Shown piece by piece: positions 35,444 through 44,440 of a stretch of DNA of 64,000 bases. This stretch comes from Synechococcales cyanobacterium C42_A2020_086 (GTDB lineage Bacteria > Cyanobacteriota > Cyanobacteriia > Elainellales > Elainellaceae): positions 1 to 64,000 of the forward strand of contig JACYLU010000002.1 of NCBI GenBank assembly GCA_015272325.1, in the 5' to 3' direction. The notes beneath the pieces are model-generated. The model saw only the letters and a list, made by a program, of their open reading frames with translations, had not been told where the DNA came from and searched no databases. The position numbers were made by a program, and so were the translations under genes. Positions within the stretch are counted from its first letter, which is position 1. Every line of letters starts with the position of its first letter.

Positions 35444-36649
35444 ATGCAAACTCCCTCCTCTACCGATGTGGATGCCTTCGCGGCTCACCTTGCCCAAGTC
35501 AATCAACGCTTAAAAGCAGCTCAGCTCGGATTTCAGATTGAGCAACGCGGTCGGAAGCTCAGCTTGCGCGGCACGTTACCGCCTCGCCCAGGTAGCCCCC
35601 GTTTGCGCTCTCATCAGCAGCGGATTAGCCTCAACCTGCCGGCCACCCTAGCCGGACTGAAGCAAGCTGAGCAGGAAGCCAAAATCATCGCAGCTCAGTT
35701 GATTCAAAACACCTTCGATTGGCGTCCTTACCTACCTGTCGCCGGGGGTGGGCGGCTGCATCAGATGGACTTGTCACAAAAGCTCCACGCTTTTCAACTG
35801 CACTTCTTTGCTGAAGCTAGCAAAACCCGTTCTCTAGCCTCGGTGCGCACTACGTGGGATGCTGCCTACGAACCCTATTTGCGCAAGCTGACCCGCGTCG
35901 CTCAATCCCGTGGGCAACTTAGCCTAGCAGAAGCCATCTATGCCACGGTACAGTCGTTTCCCGCAGATTCCCGCAGCCGCCAGATTTGCTGTACCACGCT
36001 GAAGGCACTGGCCGAATTTCTGCACCTCGATCTGCCCATCGACCTCAAAACCTTTTGGGGCACCTATAGCCCCAGCAAAACTCAGTTTCGGGAACTGCCT
36101 TCCGATCAGGAAATTGTGGCAGTGTATGAGCAAATTCCTAATCCAGCCTGGCGCTTTGTCTATGGCATGATGGCCACCTATGGCTTGCGCAACCACGAAG
36201 TCTTTTTTGTGGACTACCGCCAGCTAGAGCAAGGCGACCCAGACGCGATGATTGAGGTGCTGGATACCACGAAAACGGGTGCTCATCAGGTGTGGCCGTT
36301 CTACCCAGAATGGGTTGAGCACTTCCAGTTACGCCATCCTCAGTTGCCGCCAATCACAACCGACCTCACCCGCACGACACTACGGCAGATCGGGCAACAG
36401 GTCACCCGTCAATTTCGTCGCTACCAGGTGCCTTTCTCGCCCTATGGTCTTCGCCATGCTTGGGCAGTGCGTACAATTCACTTTGGGTTACCCGATGCCG
36501 TCGCTGCCCGCATGATGGGGCACTCTGTCACCATCCACACGCGCACCTACCACCGCTGGCTAACCCGCCGTGATCAGCAGCAGGCGGTGCAATCAGCCCT
36601 TAGCCGCAATCCCCTTAAAGCTCCTGCCGCCGCTTTTGAAAATCCTTGA
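35444..36649 (+). CDS. Tyrosine-type site-specific recombinase/integrase
   Basis: About 401 residues from ATG 35444; the frame opens at TTG 35402 but that part is repetitive. The N-terminal 220 residues are helical SAM-like. Catalytic pattern: Arg249 in YGLRNHEVFF, Arg337 in YGLRHAWAVR, His360 in MMGHS and nucleophile Tyr369 in RTYHRWL. The usual His of HxLR is Tyr334. No att sites, terminal repeats or phage genes adjoin, so it looks like a resident chromosomal recombinase common in cyanobacteria. Active role unknown. Confidence 0.82.
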   Translation: MQTPSSTDVDAFAAHLAQVNQRLKAAQLGFQIEQRGRKLSLRGTLPPRPGSPRLRSHQQRISLNLPATLAGLKQAEQEAKIIAAQLIQNTFDWRPYLPVAGGGRLHQMDLSQKLHAFQLHFFAEASKTRSLASVRTTWDAAYEPYLRKLTRVAQSRGQLSLAEAIYATVQSFPADSRSRQICCTTLKALAEFLHLDLPIDLKTFWGTYSPSKTQFRELPSDQEIVAVYEQIPNPAWRFVYGMMATYGLRNHEVFFVDYRQLEQGDPDAMIEVLDTTKTGAHQVWPFYPEWVEHFQLRHPQLPPITTDLTRTTLRQIGQQVTRQFRRYQVPFSPYGLRHAWAVRTIHFGLPDAVAARMMGHSVTIHTRTYHRWLTRRDQQQAVQSALSRNPLKAPAAAFENP

Positions 36650-36736
36650 ATAAACGGAACTCATAGAACAGTCTCACCACTCAATTAGATGCTTAAATTG
36701 GGTAAATGGGCCTGTTGATGTTGAGGCATTTCAGCC

Positions 36737-37369
36737 GTGGCAACAATTTTGAGGGAATGGAGCTACCGTTATCCCTGGTTCTATAATGCTATTTCGTGGT
36801 TGGCCGCTCTCAGCGTTGGTGGTGAGCAACGTTTTCGCCAGCTTGCCCTGACGGACATCGAAATGACCTCAGATATGGAAGTGTTGGACCTGTGCTGCGG
36901 TAATGGACAAGCTACCCGATATCTAGTGCAACACTCCTCCAAAGTGACTGGGCTAGATGCATCTCCGCTGGCCATTTCCCGCGCTCAGCAGGTGGCCCCC
37001 GACGCTAAATACATTGAAGGTTGGGCAGAATCAATGCCGTTTCCCGAGCAACGGTTTGATGTCGTCCATGCCAGTGTAGCGCTACACGAGTTGCAGCCTG
37101 TTCAGCTCTGGCGAACCTTGCAAGAGGTGCATCGAGTGCTGAAGCCAGGCGGTGTGTTCACCTTTGTTGATTTTCATCCCCCTTTCCATCCGCTGTTCAA
37201 TGTTAGCTTGGGATTGTTCATTCTACTGTTTGAAACCGAAACAGCTCGGCAGTTCCTAAAAACCGATGTTGCCGATCTCCTCGTTCGAGTCGGGTTTCGG
37301 CAAACGAGACGCCTGCTTTATGCTGGTGGTAGTTTGCAGGTGATTCAAACCTATAAGGTGGAACCTTGA
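36737..37369 (+). CDS. Class I SAM-dependent methyltransferase
   Basis: 210 residues from GTG 36737. SAM motif I VLDLCCGNGQATRYL, acidic loop GLDASPLAISRAQQ, motif II FDVVHASVALHEL and VLKPGGVFTFVDFHPP. The LHP-like C-terminus has a hydrophobic patch (FNVSLGLFILLF). It is similar to UbiE/MPBQ-type enzymes, but the substrate cannot be inferred. The stop overlaps the ATG of the next gene (TGATG), implying coupling. Confidence 0.85.
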   Translation: MATILREWSYRYPWFYNAISWLAALSVGGEQRFRQLALTDIEMTSDMEVLDLCCGNGQATRYLVQHSSKVTGLDASPLAISRAQQVAPDAKYIEGWAESMPFPEQRFDVVHASVALHELQPVQLWRTLQEVHRVLKPGGVFTFVDFHPPFHPLFNVSLGLFILLFETETARQFLKTDVADLLVRVGFRQTRRLLYAGGSLQVIQTYKVEP

Positions 37370-37557
37370 TGCAAACCACAGCCGAGTATATTTGCGCTTA
37401 TTGCGGGGAGTCCAATTTGACCTTTGTGGACTTCAGTGCTGGGGAACAGCAGTCCTATGTTGAAGATTGTCAAGTCTGCTGCCGACCCAATTTGCTGTGG
37501 CTTCATATCGATGTAGACACCTTAACTGTGGAAATCACCAGTGAATATGAAGGATGA
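37369..37557 (+). CDS. CPXCG-motif small zinc-ribbon protein
   Basis: 62 residues from ATG 37369, which overlaps the stop of the methyltransferase. It contains YICAYCGESN and DCQVCCRPN, a four-cysteine zinc-binding layout typical of the CPXCG family, then an acidic beta tail. Function unknown. It forms an operon with the methyltransferase and the small membrane protein that follows 6 bases later. Confidence 0.85.
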   Translation: MQTTAEYICAYCGESNLTFVDFSAGEQQSYVEDCQVCCRPNLLWLHIDVDTLTVEITSEYEG

Positions 37558-37563
37558 TTTCTG

Positions 37564-37722
37564 ATGTCTACCATACTTGCGGTAATCATTCTTACGCTTT
37601 GTTTGTTCATTACCCTTGGGGTAATTATTCCTGTTGATATTTTGCTGTCGCTGCGTCTTCCTCACTGGTTGATGCTGCTAACTGTTCTAGGTCTTGCATC
37701 CTGGTTGATGAGTGATCCTTAA
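37564..37722 (+). CDS. Small two-helix membrane protein, 52 residues
   Basis: ATG 37564 to TAA 37722. The product starts MSTILAVIILTLCLFITLGV and has a second hydrophobic segment around LMLLTVLGLASWLM, ending SDP. GGATGA upstream gives a weak ribosome site. It starts 6 bases after the CPXCG gene. Not recognised as a known family; the even hydrophobic pattern and operon position support that it is real. Confidence 0.6.
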   Translation: MSTILAVIILTLCLFITLGVIIPVDILLSLRLPHWLMLLTVLGLASWLMSDP

Positions 37723-37940
37723 ATGCCTTCTTTCAAGTCAATCCACCAGCGATCACCTGCGGTTTAGTAGTTGGGTCATTAAGATACTTGTGAGTTGTAT
37801 TTCTGGTGTCGCAAGCTATCTAGCTGCGTTTGCCAAGAAGTATTATTCGGGAGTACTAGAATTTCGTTGGTAGTAGAGTGCATCCAGGGAACTCTAAGAA
37901 AACACGCATTTGTGGCTAGAATGGTTTCATAGTAGGGTTT

Positions 37941-38822
37941 ATGAAGATTGAACGACCGCAGCCCATAGGCGATCACACTGGAGATCAAGGGTTGGTGACT
38001 GCACAAGAGCCGTTAGATTTGAAAATTCTCATCGTTGAAGACAACTTGACGAATCAGAACGTGATTCTCAAGCAGTTACAAACGCTGGGATATTCTGCCG
38101 ACTTAGCTGCCGATGGGCAGGCGGCGTTGCATGCCATCGAGCAGTCACCCTACGATATTGTCTTCATGGACTGCCGGCTGCCAGTCCTCGACGGTTTTAG
38201 CGCCACTCAGCTGATTCGTCAGCGTGAGCAGTATACAGCGCCCCACAAGAAACTAATTATCATTGCAATGACCGCTAGCGATCTGCCTCAAGATCAAGCT
38301 AAGGCAATGGCAGTTGGGATGGATGATTACCTTCACAAGCCTGTGCGCCGAGAAATGCTAGCCGCCACCCTACAGCGCTGGAGCCAGAATCTAGCAGTTG
38401 AGCACTCTTTCAATCCACCCCGCAACAAGTTCCTAGACAGCCAGAACCCTGTACTGCTGCGGGCATCAGATGCCGACTCGCTTTTACCTGCCGACGGCTT
38501 AGAACTCCATCTCGATCTAGAGCATCTCCATCTGCTTTCAGATAACAATCCTGAGTTTGAGTTGGAACTGCTAGCCTTGTTTATGGACGATACTCGCCGC
38601 CACCTCGAGAAACTGCGCCAGGCCATTGCATCTGCCGATGCCTCCGCTGCAGAACAGATTGCTCATCACATCAAGGGGGCAAGCGCCAGTATAGGAGCTT
38701 ACCTCATTCAACAAATCGCTGAAGAGATTGAGCAAATTGCTCATGTCCATCAACTTCAGGATACAAGCAGTTTTGTAGCCCAGTTAGATCGAGCGCTGCA
38801 CCATATCCAAGCTTTCCTATAA
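37941..38822 (+). CDS. REC-Hpt phosphotransfer protein (no kinase domain)
   Basis: 293 residues. Receiver domain at about 26-145 with IVEDN, phospho-acceptor Asp77 in VFMDCRLPVLDG and Lys133 in LHKPV. A linker leads to an Hpt domain at about 195-290 with His242 in IAHHIKGASASIGA. Both partners of a phosphorelay are in one chain, resembling the C-terminal end of hybrid kinases without the kinase. It precedes the partner-switching genes and may feed them, but that is inference. Its cognate histidine kinase is not in the window. Confidence 0.92.
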   Translation: MKIERPQPIGDHTGDQGLVTAQEPLDLKILIVEDNLTNQNVILKQLQTLGYSADLAADGQAALHAIEQSPYDIVFMDCRLPVLDGFSATQLIRQREQYTAPHKKLIIIAMTASDLPQDQAKAMAVGMDDYLHKPVRREMLAATLQRWSQNLAVEHSFNPPRNKFLDSQNPVLLRASDADSLLPADGLELHLDLEHLHLLSDNNPEFELELLALFMDDTRRHLEKLRQAIASADASAAEQIAHHIKGASASIGAYLIQQIAEEIEQIAHVHQLQDTSSFVAQLDRALHHIQAFL

Positions 38823-38878
38823 AGCTTGACTGTAAGACTATCTAAACCATCAAACTCTGCAACATATCAGCCTATCCT

Positions 38879-38916
38879 GAACCTAGACACTTTACTCATG
38901 TCGGAGACTTAGGTTC
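38879..38916. terminator. Inverted repeat in convergent gap, possible bidirectional transcript end
   Basis: GAACCTA (38879-38885) and TAGGTTC (38910-38916) are perfect 7-bp arms with a 24-base centre between the REC-Hpt and RsbW-like genes. No T-tract. Confidence 0.35.
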
Positions 38917-38943
38917 AGTCCATTCAAGCCCGTGGGGAAGCGT

Positions 38944-39381
38944 TCACCTACCGTACGTTTTAATCATCAGCAGGCAGTTCCGCTGCTGCTCAACCGGAAT
39001 ATAGTGAAACACATCGGCGGTTTGGGCAATGATTTTGAGACCTCGCCCGCCTGCTTCCAGTTCATTGGGCCAGGGCAAAGCCTGTAAGGATTTTTCTAAG
39101 TCAAAGCCGGCTCCATAATCCCAGATACGCAGCTCAATCGCCTGATCATACAGAGTCAGTTCGATCTCAATCGGCGTTTCAACGGGCAAATTATGGTGGG
39201 CATGACGAACCGCATTGGTAAACCCCTCTGCCAAGGCAAGTTCGCACTGAAGCCAGATAAAGCGGGGAACAGCAGCGTGATCAATCTGATTAAACCAGGC
39301 AAGGACTTGCGCTAACTGGCTCAGATCGGTGTTGACTTGAGTGCGGATGGTTTGAGAGCGTTTAGTATGCCAGGAAACCAC
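38944..39381 (-). CDS. RsbW-type anti-sigma factor serine kinase
   Basis: 145 residues from GTG 39381. It is a GHKL ATPase: N-box ALAEGFTNAVRHAHHN (Glu52, Asn56), G1 WDYGAGFD (Asp88), G2 LEAGGRGLKII. This small stand-alone type phosphorylates STAS-domain anti-anti-sigma proteins and sequesters a sigma factor or another output. It is next to a SpoIIE phosphatase and a STAS gene, the full partner-switching set. No sigma factor is adjacent. Confidence 0.9.
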   Translation of the reverse strand: MVSWHTKRSQTIRTQVNTDLSQLAQVLAWFNQIDHAAVPRFIWLQCELALAEGFTNAVRHAHHNLPVETPIEIELTLYDQAIELRIWDYGAGFDLEKSLQALPWPNELEAGGRGLKIIAQTADVFHYIPVEQQRNCLLMIKTYGR

Positions 39382-39644
39382 TCACTACTGAGACCTAATG
39401 TATAGTGCGGCTTTACTTCAGTTTACTAAAAATTTAATATCGCGATTAATGCTGCAATCCGGGATAACGCTGGTTTTGCACTTGCGGCAGCCGAGGCAAA
39501 GATGTCGTGAAACTCGTGAAACACGTAAAACAACAGAGGTAGGAGTAATTCCTTCTAAGATGGGCGGAAACATGCCGAGTACCCGATGAGGAGGCAGCCC
39601 CCTGCCCTCAGCGTTATCCTGGACTGAATGAAGCTAAGTGACGT

Positions 39645-40787
39645 ATGTCTAGAATTGTGGTGATTGATGATGACCCAGCCATTCGCACGGTGATTCAGCG
39701 AGCCTTGCAGCATCAGGGGCATGAGGTGGCGCTGGCCAGCGATGGAGAGGAAGGACTAGAGCAAATCGCCCAAATTCAACCCGCCTTGATCATTTGTGAT
39801 TGGATGATGCCTGGCGTAGACGGGCTAGAGGTCTGTCGGCGTGTGCGCGCTGATCCGAACCTATCCACGACCTTCTTTGTGCTGCTCACCTCCCGGGTCG
39901 GGGTAGATGATCGCATTCAGGGGCTGAATACCGGAGCAGACGATTTCCTGTCCAAACCGATTGAAGTTGCGGAACTGCAGGCTCGGGTGCGGGCAGGGCT
40001 GCGGCTGCATCAGCTCAGTCGAGATCTGCAGGTCCAAAAGCAGCTGCTTGAAGCAGAACTAGCGGAGGCGGCTGCCTATGTACAGGCACTCTTACCCCAG
40101 CCGCTACGGGGAGAGGTCAGCATTGACGCTCGATTTGTCCCGTCTCGGCAGCTCGGCGGCGATTGCTTCGACTATTTCTGGCTCGATCCAGACTATCTCG
40201 TGCTCCACCTGCTCGATGTCTCTGGTCATGGACTCGGAGCTGCCTTGCCCTCAATTCTCGTGCTGAATCTGCTACGCTCCCACTCGCTGCCCAATATTAA
40301 TTTCTATCAGCCAAACGACGTGCTGCAGGGACTGAATGATACCTTTCAAATGAGCAACCAGAATGAAAAGTACTTCACGATCTGGTATGGTGTCTATAAT
40401 CGCGTGAAACGGCAGCTAACCTATGCTACAGCCGGGCATCCTCCTGCTGTGTTGATTGAACCGCCGTGCCTCGCTGCATCCCCATCCGTGCAACGGTTGC
40501 GTACTCCCAGCTTGCCCATTGGTATGCTACCCGAGGTGACCTTCACAAGCGACCGATGCTACATTCCTGAAAACAGCACGCTCTATATTTTTAGCGACGG
40601 CATCTATGAGCTCAATCCGGCCCTGAAGACCAGTTGGGGACTAGATGCATTTATTGAAACCTTGACCCAGTCTGAGGCAGCCTATGGCGATAAGGCACTC
40701 GATCACATGCTGGAGCGGGTGCAGGGCTGCAACGGCGCGGCTGCTTTCAACGACGACGTGTCGCTCTTGCGGGTTCACTTTAGCTGA
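39645..40787 (+). CDS. Response-regulator-controlled PP2C (SpoIIE/RsbU-type) phosphatase
   Basis: 380 residues. Receiver domain at 1-120 (VVIDDD, Asp52 in CDWMMPG, Lys in LSKPI), short coiled linker (LQVQKQLLEAELAEAAAYVQ), then a SpoIIE phosphatase with GGDCFDYFWL, LDVSGHGLGAAL, FSDGIYEL and NDDVSLL, the metal-binding aspartates. It should dephosphorylate the STAS partner when its receiver is phosphorylated, as in other cyanobacterial REC-PP2C systems. It lies between the RsbW-like and STAS genes. Confidence 0.93.
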   Translation: MSRIVVIDDDPAIRTVIQRALQHQGHEVALASDGEEGLEQIAQIQPALIICDWMMPGVDGLEVCRRVRADPNLSTTFFVLLTSRVGVDDRIQGLNTGADDFLSKPIEVAELQARVRAGLRLHQLSRDLQVQKQLLEAELAEAAAYVQALLPQPLRGEVSIDARFVPSRQLGGDCFDYFWLDPDYLVLHLLDVSGHGLGAALPSILVLNLLRSHSLPNINFYQPNDVLQGLNDTFQMSNQNEKYFTIWYGVYNRVKRQLTYATAGHPPAVLIEPPCLAASPSVQRLRTPSLPIGMLPEVTFTSDRCYIPENSTLYIFSDGIYELNPALKTSWGLDAFIETLTQSEAAYGDKALDHMLERVQGCNGAAAFNDDVSLLRVHFS

Positions 40788-40899
40788 GCCTGCAGCTTAG
40801 TACTCCACTGGTGATCCAGCAGAGAGGTGCAGAAGAGGTCGCTGAGTTGCGCGGCTGCCCTAAAGCCACCCTTAGCTCATGATGCAGCTGGATACCCTA

Positions 40900-41259
40900 C
40901 TAGACGTGGCTATACACAGGTTCCTCGAAATCGCTCTCTGTACGGCGGCACTGGTCCAGAAACGCTTCACAGTCTGGGAAAATATCAAAGACTCGATCCA
41001 TACTGGTGAGTTCAAACAAAATCTTGACCTGCTCATTAATTGAGCAAACGCAGAGTTGCCCTCCGGCAGCCCGCACTGCTTTCAGCGCCGTCACCAACGC
41101 TCCTAATCCAGAGCTATCCATGAATGTGACTTGCTTGAGATCAACCAAAATCAGAGTAGCACCATGCTCGACCGCTTCAGTAATGCACCGACGTAACTCA
41201 TGGGTTTGAGTGCTGTCCAGGATTCCACTGGGTTGGATGACTTTGATGTTAGAGTGCAT
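40900..41259 (-). CDS. STAS-domain anti-anti-sigma factor (RsbV-type)
   Basis: 119 residues from ATG 41259; the longer frame to 41460 is not needed. Strand/helix pattern VIQPSGILDSTQTHELRRCI and the switch motif FMDSSGLGALVTAL, with phosphorylatable Ser49, are typical. Unphosphorylated it would bind the RsbW-type kinase and release its partner. The tail FEEPVYSHV is unconserved. It forms the switching trio with the genes at 38944 and 39645. Confidence 0.92.
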   Translation of the reverse strand: MHSNIKVIQPSGILDSTQTHELRRCITEAVEHGATLILVDLKQVTFMDSSGLGALVTALKAVRAAGGQLCVCSINEQVKILFELTSMDRVFDIFPDCEAFLDQCRRTESDFEEPVYSHV

Positions 41260-41623
41260 AGTTAACCGAAGAAGAGAATTAGCTGGGAAAGGATGGATGA
41301 AACCCCAACGCCGACTACAGCGAACCAAGACCAACGTACGCTTAAACAACGCAGTAGCACCCTCGGGGTAGCGACTTTGAGGCAAGGATGAACTGCAAGC
41401 CGTATGGCGTACCCTACTAGACTGGAACGACCAAAAACGCGCCTGATTTAGCCTTCCCAAAGGGAACCAGTTCGATTATAGGCAAAATTATTTCAAGCTC
41501 CCGTAAATATCTTTCGGGGTTTTTGATTAATTTATCGAGGAACACACTTTTTTATAATTCCCAGGTTGCTACAGAGGACAGGCATTGAGAACTCCCCACA
41601 AGATAGATCTGCTGAGTCACCCT
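41260..41623. other. Intergenic region upstream of the STAS gene
   Basis: 364 bases. CCCG-taaatatcttt-CGGG followed by GTTTTT near 41500-41524 is a weak terminator-like hairpin on the plus strand. Otherwise no gene was recognised. Confidence 0.4.
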
Positions 41624-44440
41624 TCAGAAGAAACCACTGGTCAGTTCGGTTGCCTTACGAGGGGATTGTCGTACCGGCGGACTAACTGCAATGGGGAGCA
41701 TCAAACGGCTCAGAACCCGTCCGTCCTCCAGGAAACAAAACGTGCATTCCCCGCCAAGGTGCTGCATCAAGGACTGACAGATGGCTAAATGTAGCCCTGG
41801 AGGATGATCCAGCACTGAAGGAGCCAGCAGATCGCCCGAGCGCCCCGTTTCCAGTGCTTCCATAAGCTGCGGCTCGATAACTCCATTGTCGGTAATAGAC
41901 AACTCCAGCCACCGTGCATCCATCTGGCGGCACCAGATATCTAAGCGTGCCCCCACAGGCGAGCGCTGACAAGCCGCCATCAGGATCTCATACAGAATAA
42001 ACTCAATTTTGACGACATCCCCGCCGATGCAGACGTTGGCATCATTATGCACTTGGGACCAAAGTTGCCGTTGCTTAATCAGCCCATCGAGGCGCTCCAA
42101 CCCTCGCTTCAACAGGCTGGCTAAAGAGATTGTTTCATACTCGCTTTGCAACTGCCATTGCTCCTGCTTTAAAGTTGAGGCACCGCTGCTCAGAGTGCTG
42201 CTTAGATGACGGAGCACCTGATGGCAGCGTAAGGTGGAGAAGGCATCTTTTTGATGGCTCAGTTCATTGAGACGCCGCACACCTCCACTCAGGATGCGAT
42301 AGGACTCCTCTAAATGACGCTGCTTATACCAGTTGAGCTGTTCTAGCTGAGTGCGCTGTTCTAGGAGCGTATCGCGGGTCATGAGGTAGCGACGACTCCA
42401 GGATAGTTGCTGAATCAACATGCCGAGGGTGTTGAGCTGCTGCTCGCTCCAGACTCGTTCAGCGTGATCGGCCGCCAATACTATGCCCGTCGGCTCGTGC
42501 TCGGGAGCAGTATGCAGTGGAAAAACCAGCACTTGTCCAATTTCAGAACCAGTAAGCCATTGCCGTGTTTCGGGAGTGAGCTGCTCGCTTCGTACTATCA
42601 GCAGCCCATCGTGGTGCAGCGCTTCCTGCAGCAGCGGATCGGCAAACAGTGAAATGTCTACATCAGTGGCTACCGCAAACGTCGACTTCGCTACTACCGG
42701 TGCAGTAATCTGGGCGACCGTCTGACCTGCCCGCCACGTCAACAGCGCCACGAGTGGTGCCTGCAGGAGATGGGCAATCTGCTGCGTCGAGGTGCGTTCT
42801 AGTGGCTCTAGCTGCTGAATCTGCCGTAGAGTAGTCAACCCCCACTGTAGCGATTGGTAATTCGTTTGCAGATGGGCAGTTTGCAGTTGCAGTTGCAGTT
42901 GATGCAGCAGTAAGCCGATTTGCTGACTTACTACCTTGAGTAGCTCCCGTTCGGCACGGCTCCAGCTCCGGGTTGCCTCATGGCCTACCACTAGCAATCC
43001 CTCTAGGGGCTTGCCAATTGATGTGCTGCAGACCAGCAGCGAGCGCAGTTCCAGATCCAGGAAAACCGACCGCCACGCCATCAGTTTTAAATCATCTTGC
43101 AAATTTTCAATACCAACAGCTTCGGTGCTCCGCTCTAACATCTGCCAATCGACCGGATTGAGTGGGTCTAACGCTGCCGCGACAGGACGACGTTGCCCTA
43201 CCTGATGCTGGTAGTAGATTGTGAATGTCTTCTGGTTAGGATTGTGGAGCAGCACCAGAAATCGTTCAGCCTTGAACCGCTGCAACACCTGCTCCGCACA
43301 GCGTCTCAGGGTAGTTCGCCAGTCGTCTTCGCTGTATAAAGCGTGGGTTACCTCGGCTGTCAGTGCTTGATCGCCTCTCACCTGCTGAATCGTTGTTTCT
43401 AGAACCTCAAGAGGAGCCGTTAGGGCAATTAGCTGAGCCGCACCGCGCACATAGTTTTTTTCTTCTTCTAGCCAGATGCGAGCTTCATTGCCTTCCACGG
43501 TGAGAAAGCCTAGGAGTTCTCCTTGATACAGAATCGGCGCAGCAATTAGGGACCGCGCTTGAATTTGCTGCATCAGCCGCTCGGTGACATCGGCCTTTAA
43601 GGAACTGCGGGCTTCGCCAATCGCAACGAGCTGATCGGCGCTCAACGCCTGATAAAATCCGCCTACCTCCTGCATCCAAATGCTGTTCTCGTCGGCTTCG
43701 GCTGAGTGGGCTGTTTTGTCGCGATGGCCAACCCGCCGCCAGAAGTAGCGCTGTTCCGGTTCGTACCAGTAGACGTTTGTGCGGTGGGGCGCAATAAAGT
43801 GGTGGGTTTCTTCTACGACTGCCTCTAGCCGCTTGGATAGAGAAGGTAAGGCACGCAGCTTATGCAACAAGCTGAGCAGTGGCTGATCGGGACGTTTGGC
43901 TTGCTGCCGCTGCTGCTCGGTCTCTAGCTGATAAAGGGTCTCTGCCAGCGTGCCTAAAATCATTGACAAGCGTGCTTTTTCTTCCGCATGGGGTGAAGTG
44001 CCCCATAGCAATGACCCAAGCAGCACGACGCCAAAGCAGCGATCTTTGTAGCGGATTGGAAACAGCACTGCCCCTTGTATATTGTGCTTTTGAGCGACTC
44101 GTCGCCAGTCCCCGGCTCGGGGTTCGTCACGCAGATCGGGGATGCCTAGCGGCCGCTGCTGAATCACGACCTGCTCGAGCAAATCACCCGGATTGAGACT
44201 GATGCGCTGCTTCAATAGCGATGCGTCGCCTTGGGGACAAACACCTCCTTTACCCATGAGGCGATGTTCGACGCGATCATACAACCCCAGCCAAATGAGG
44301 GCATAGTCAAACTCTGCTTGCAGGTAATCTAAGGTAGCCTTGACCACTGCATCGGCGGTCTTCTCTTCGCGTAGAGCTTGAAGAGCACGTCCCAGGGCAA
44401 CTAATTGTCGTTCATAATTCGACGGCTCTTTTTGCAACAT
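41624..44440 (-). CDS. Multi-GAF protein with degenerate histidine-kinase C-terminus
   Basis: 938 residues from ATG 44440; the frame upstream to 44542 is Arg-rich and unlikely. At least three, probably four GAF-like domains follow one another (about 20-170, 190-350, 370-535, 560-700), the first with ALIWLGLYDRVEHRLMGKG and VLFPIRYKDRCFGVVLLGS. The C-terminal 210 residues resemble a HisKA/HATPase but the N-box reads YEILMAACQRSP without asparagines and the D-box reads ITDNGVIEP, so ATP binding is doubtful. It may be a sensor or scaffold for the switching genes next to it. No chromophore cysteine was identified. Confidence 0.8.
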   Translation of the reverse strand: MLQKEPSNYERQLVALGRALQALREEKTADAVVKATLDYLQAEFDYALIWLGLYDRVEHRLMGKGGVCPQGDASLLKQRISLNPGDLLEQVVIQQRPLGIPDLRDEPRAGDWRRVAQKHNIQGAVLFPIRYKDRCFGVVLLGSLLWGTSPHAEEKARLSMILGTLAETLYQLETEQQRQQAKRPDQPLLSLLHKLRALPSLSKRLEAVVEETHHFIAPHRTNVYWYEPEQRYFWRRVGHRDKTAHSAEADENSIWMQEVGGFYQALSADQLVAIGEARSSLKADVTERLMQQIQARSLIAAPILYQGELLGFLTVEGNEARIWLEEEKNYVRGAAQLIALTAPLEVLETTIQQVRGDQALTAEVTHALYSEDDWRTTLRRCAEQVLQRFKAERFLVLLHNPNQKTFTIYYQHQVGQRRPVAAALDPLNPVDWQMLERSTEAVGIENLQDDLKLMAWRSVFLDLELRSLLVCSTSIGKPLEGLLVVGHEATRSWSRAERELLKVVSQQIGLLLHQLQLQLQTAHLQTNYQSLQWGLTTLRQIQQLEPLERTSTQQIAHLLQAPLVALLTWRAGQTVAQITAPVVAKSTFAVATDVDISLFADPLLQEALHHDGLLIVRSEQLTPETRQWLTGSEIGQVLVFPLHTAPEHEPTGIVLAADHAERVWSEQQLNTLGMLIQQLSWSRRYLMTRDTLLEQRTQLEQLNWYKQRHLEESYRILSGGVRRLNELSHQKDAFSTLRCHQVLRHLSSTLSSGASTLKQEQWQLQSEYETISLASLLKRGLERLDGLIKQRQLWSQVHNDANVCIGGDVVKIEFILYEILMAACQRSPVGARLDIWCRQMDARWLELSITDNGVIEPQLMEALETGRSGDLLAPSVLDHPPGLHLAICQSLMQHLGGECTFCFLEDGRVLSRLMLPIAVSPPVRQSPRKATELTSGFF

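Noticed and set aside
35444-36649. Prophage or integrative element using tRNA-Asp at 30462
   Set aside because: The recombinase is about 5 kb away, no duplicated tRNA end or phage gene is seen between them.
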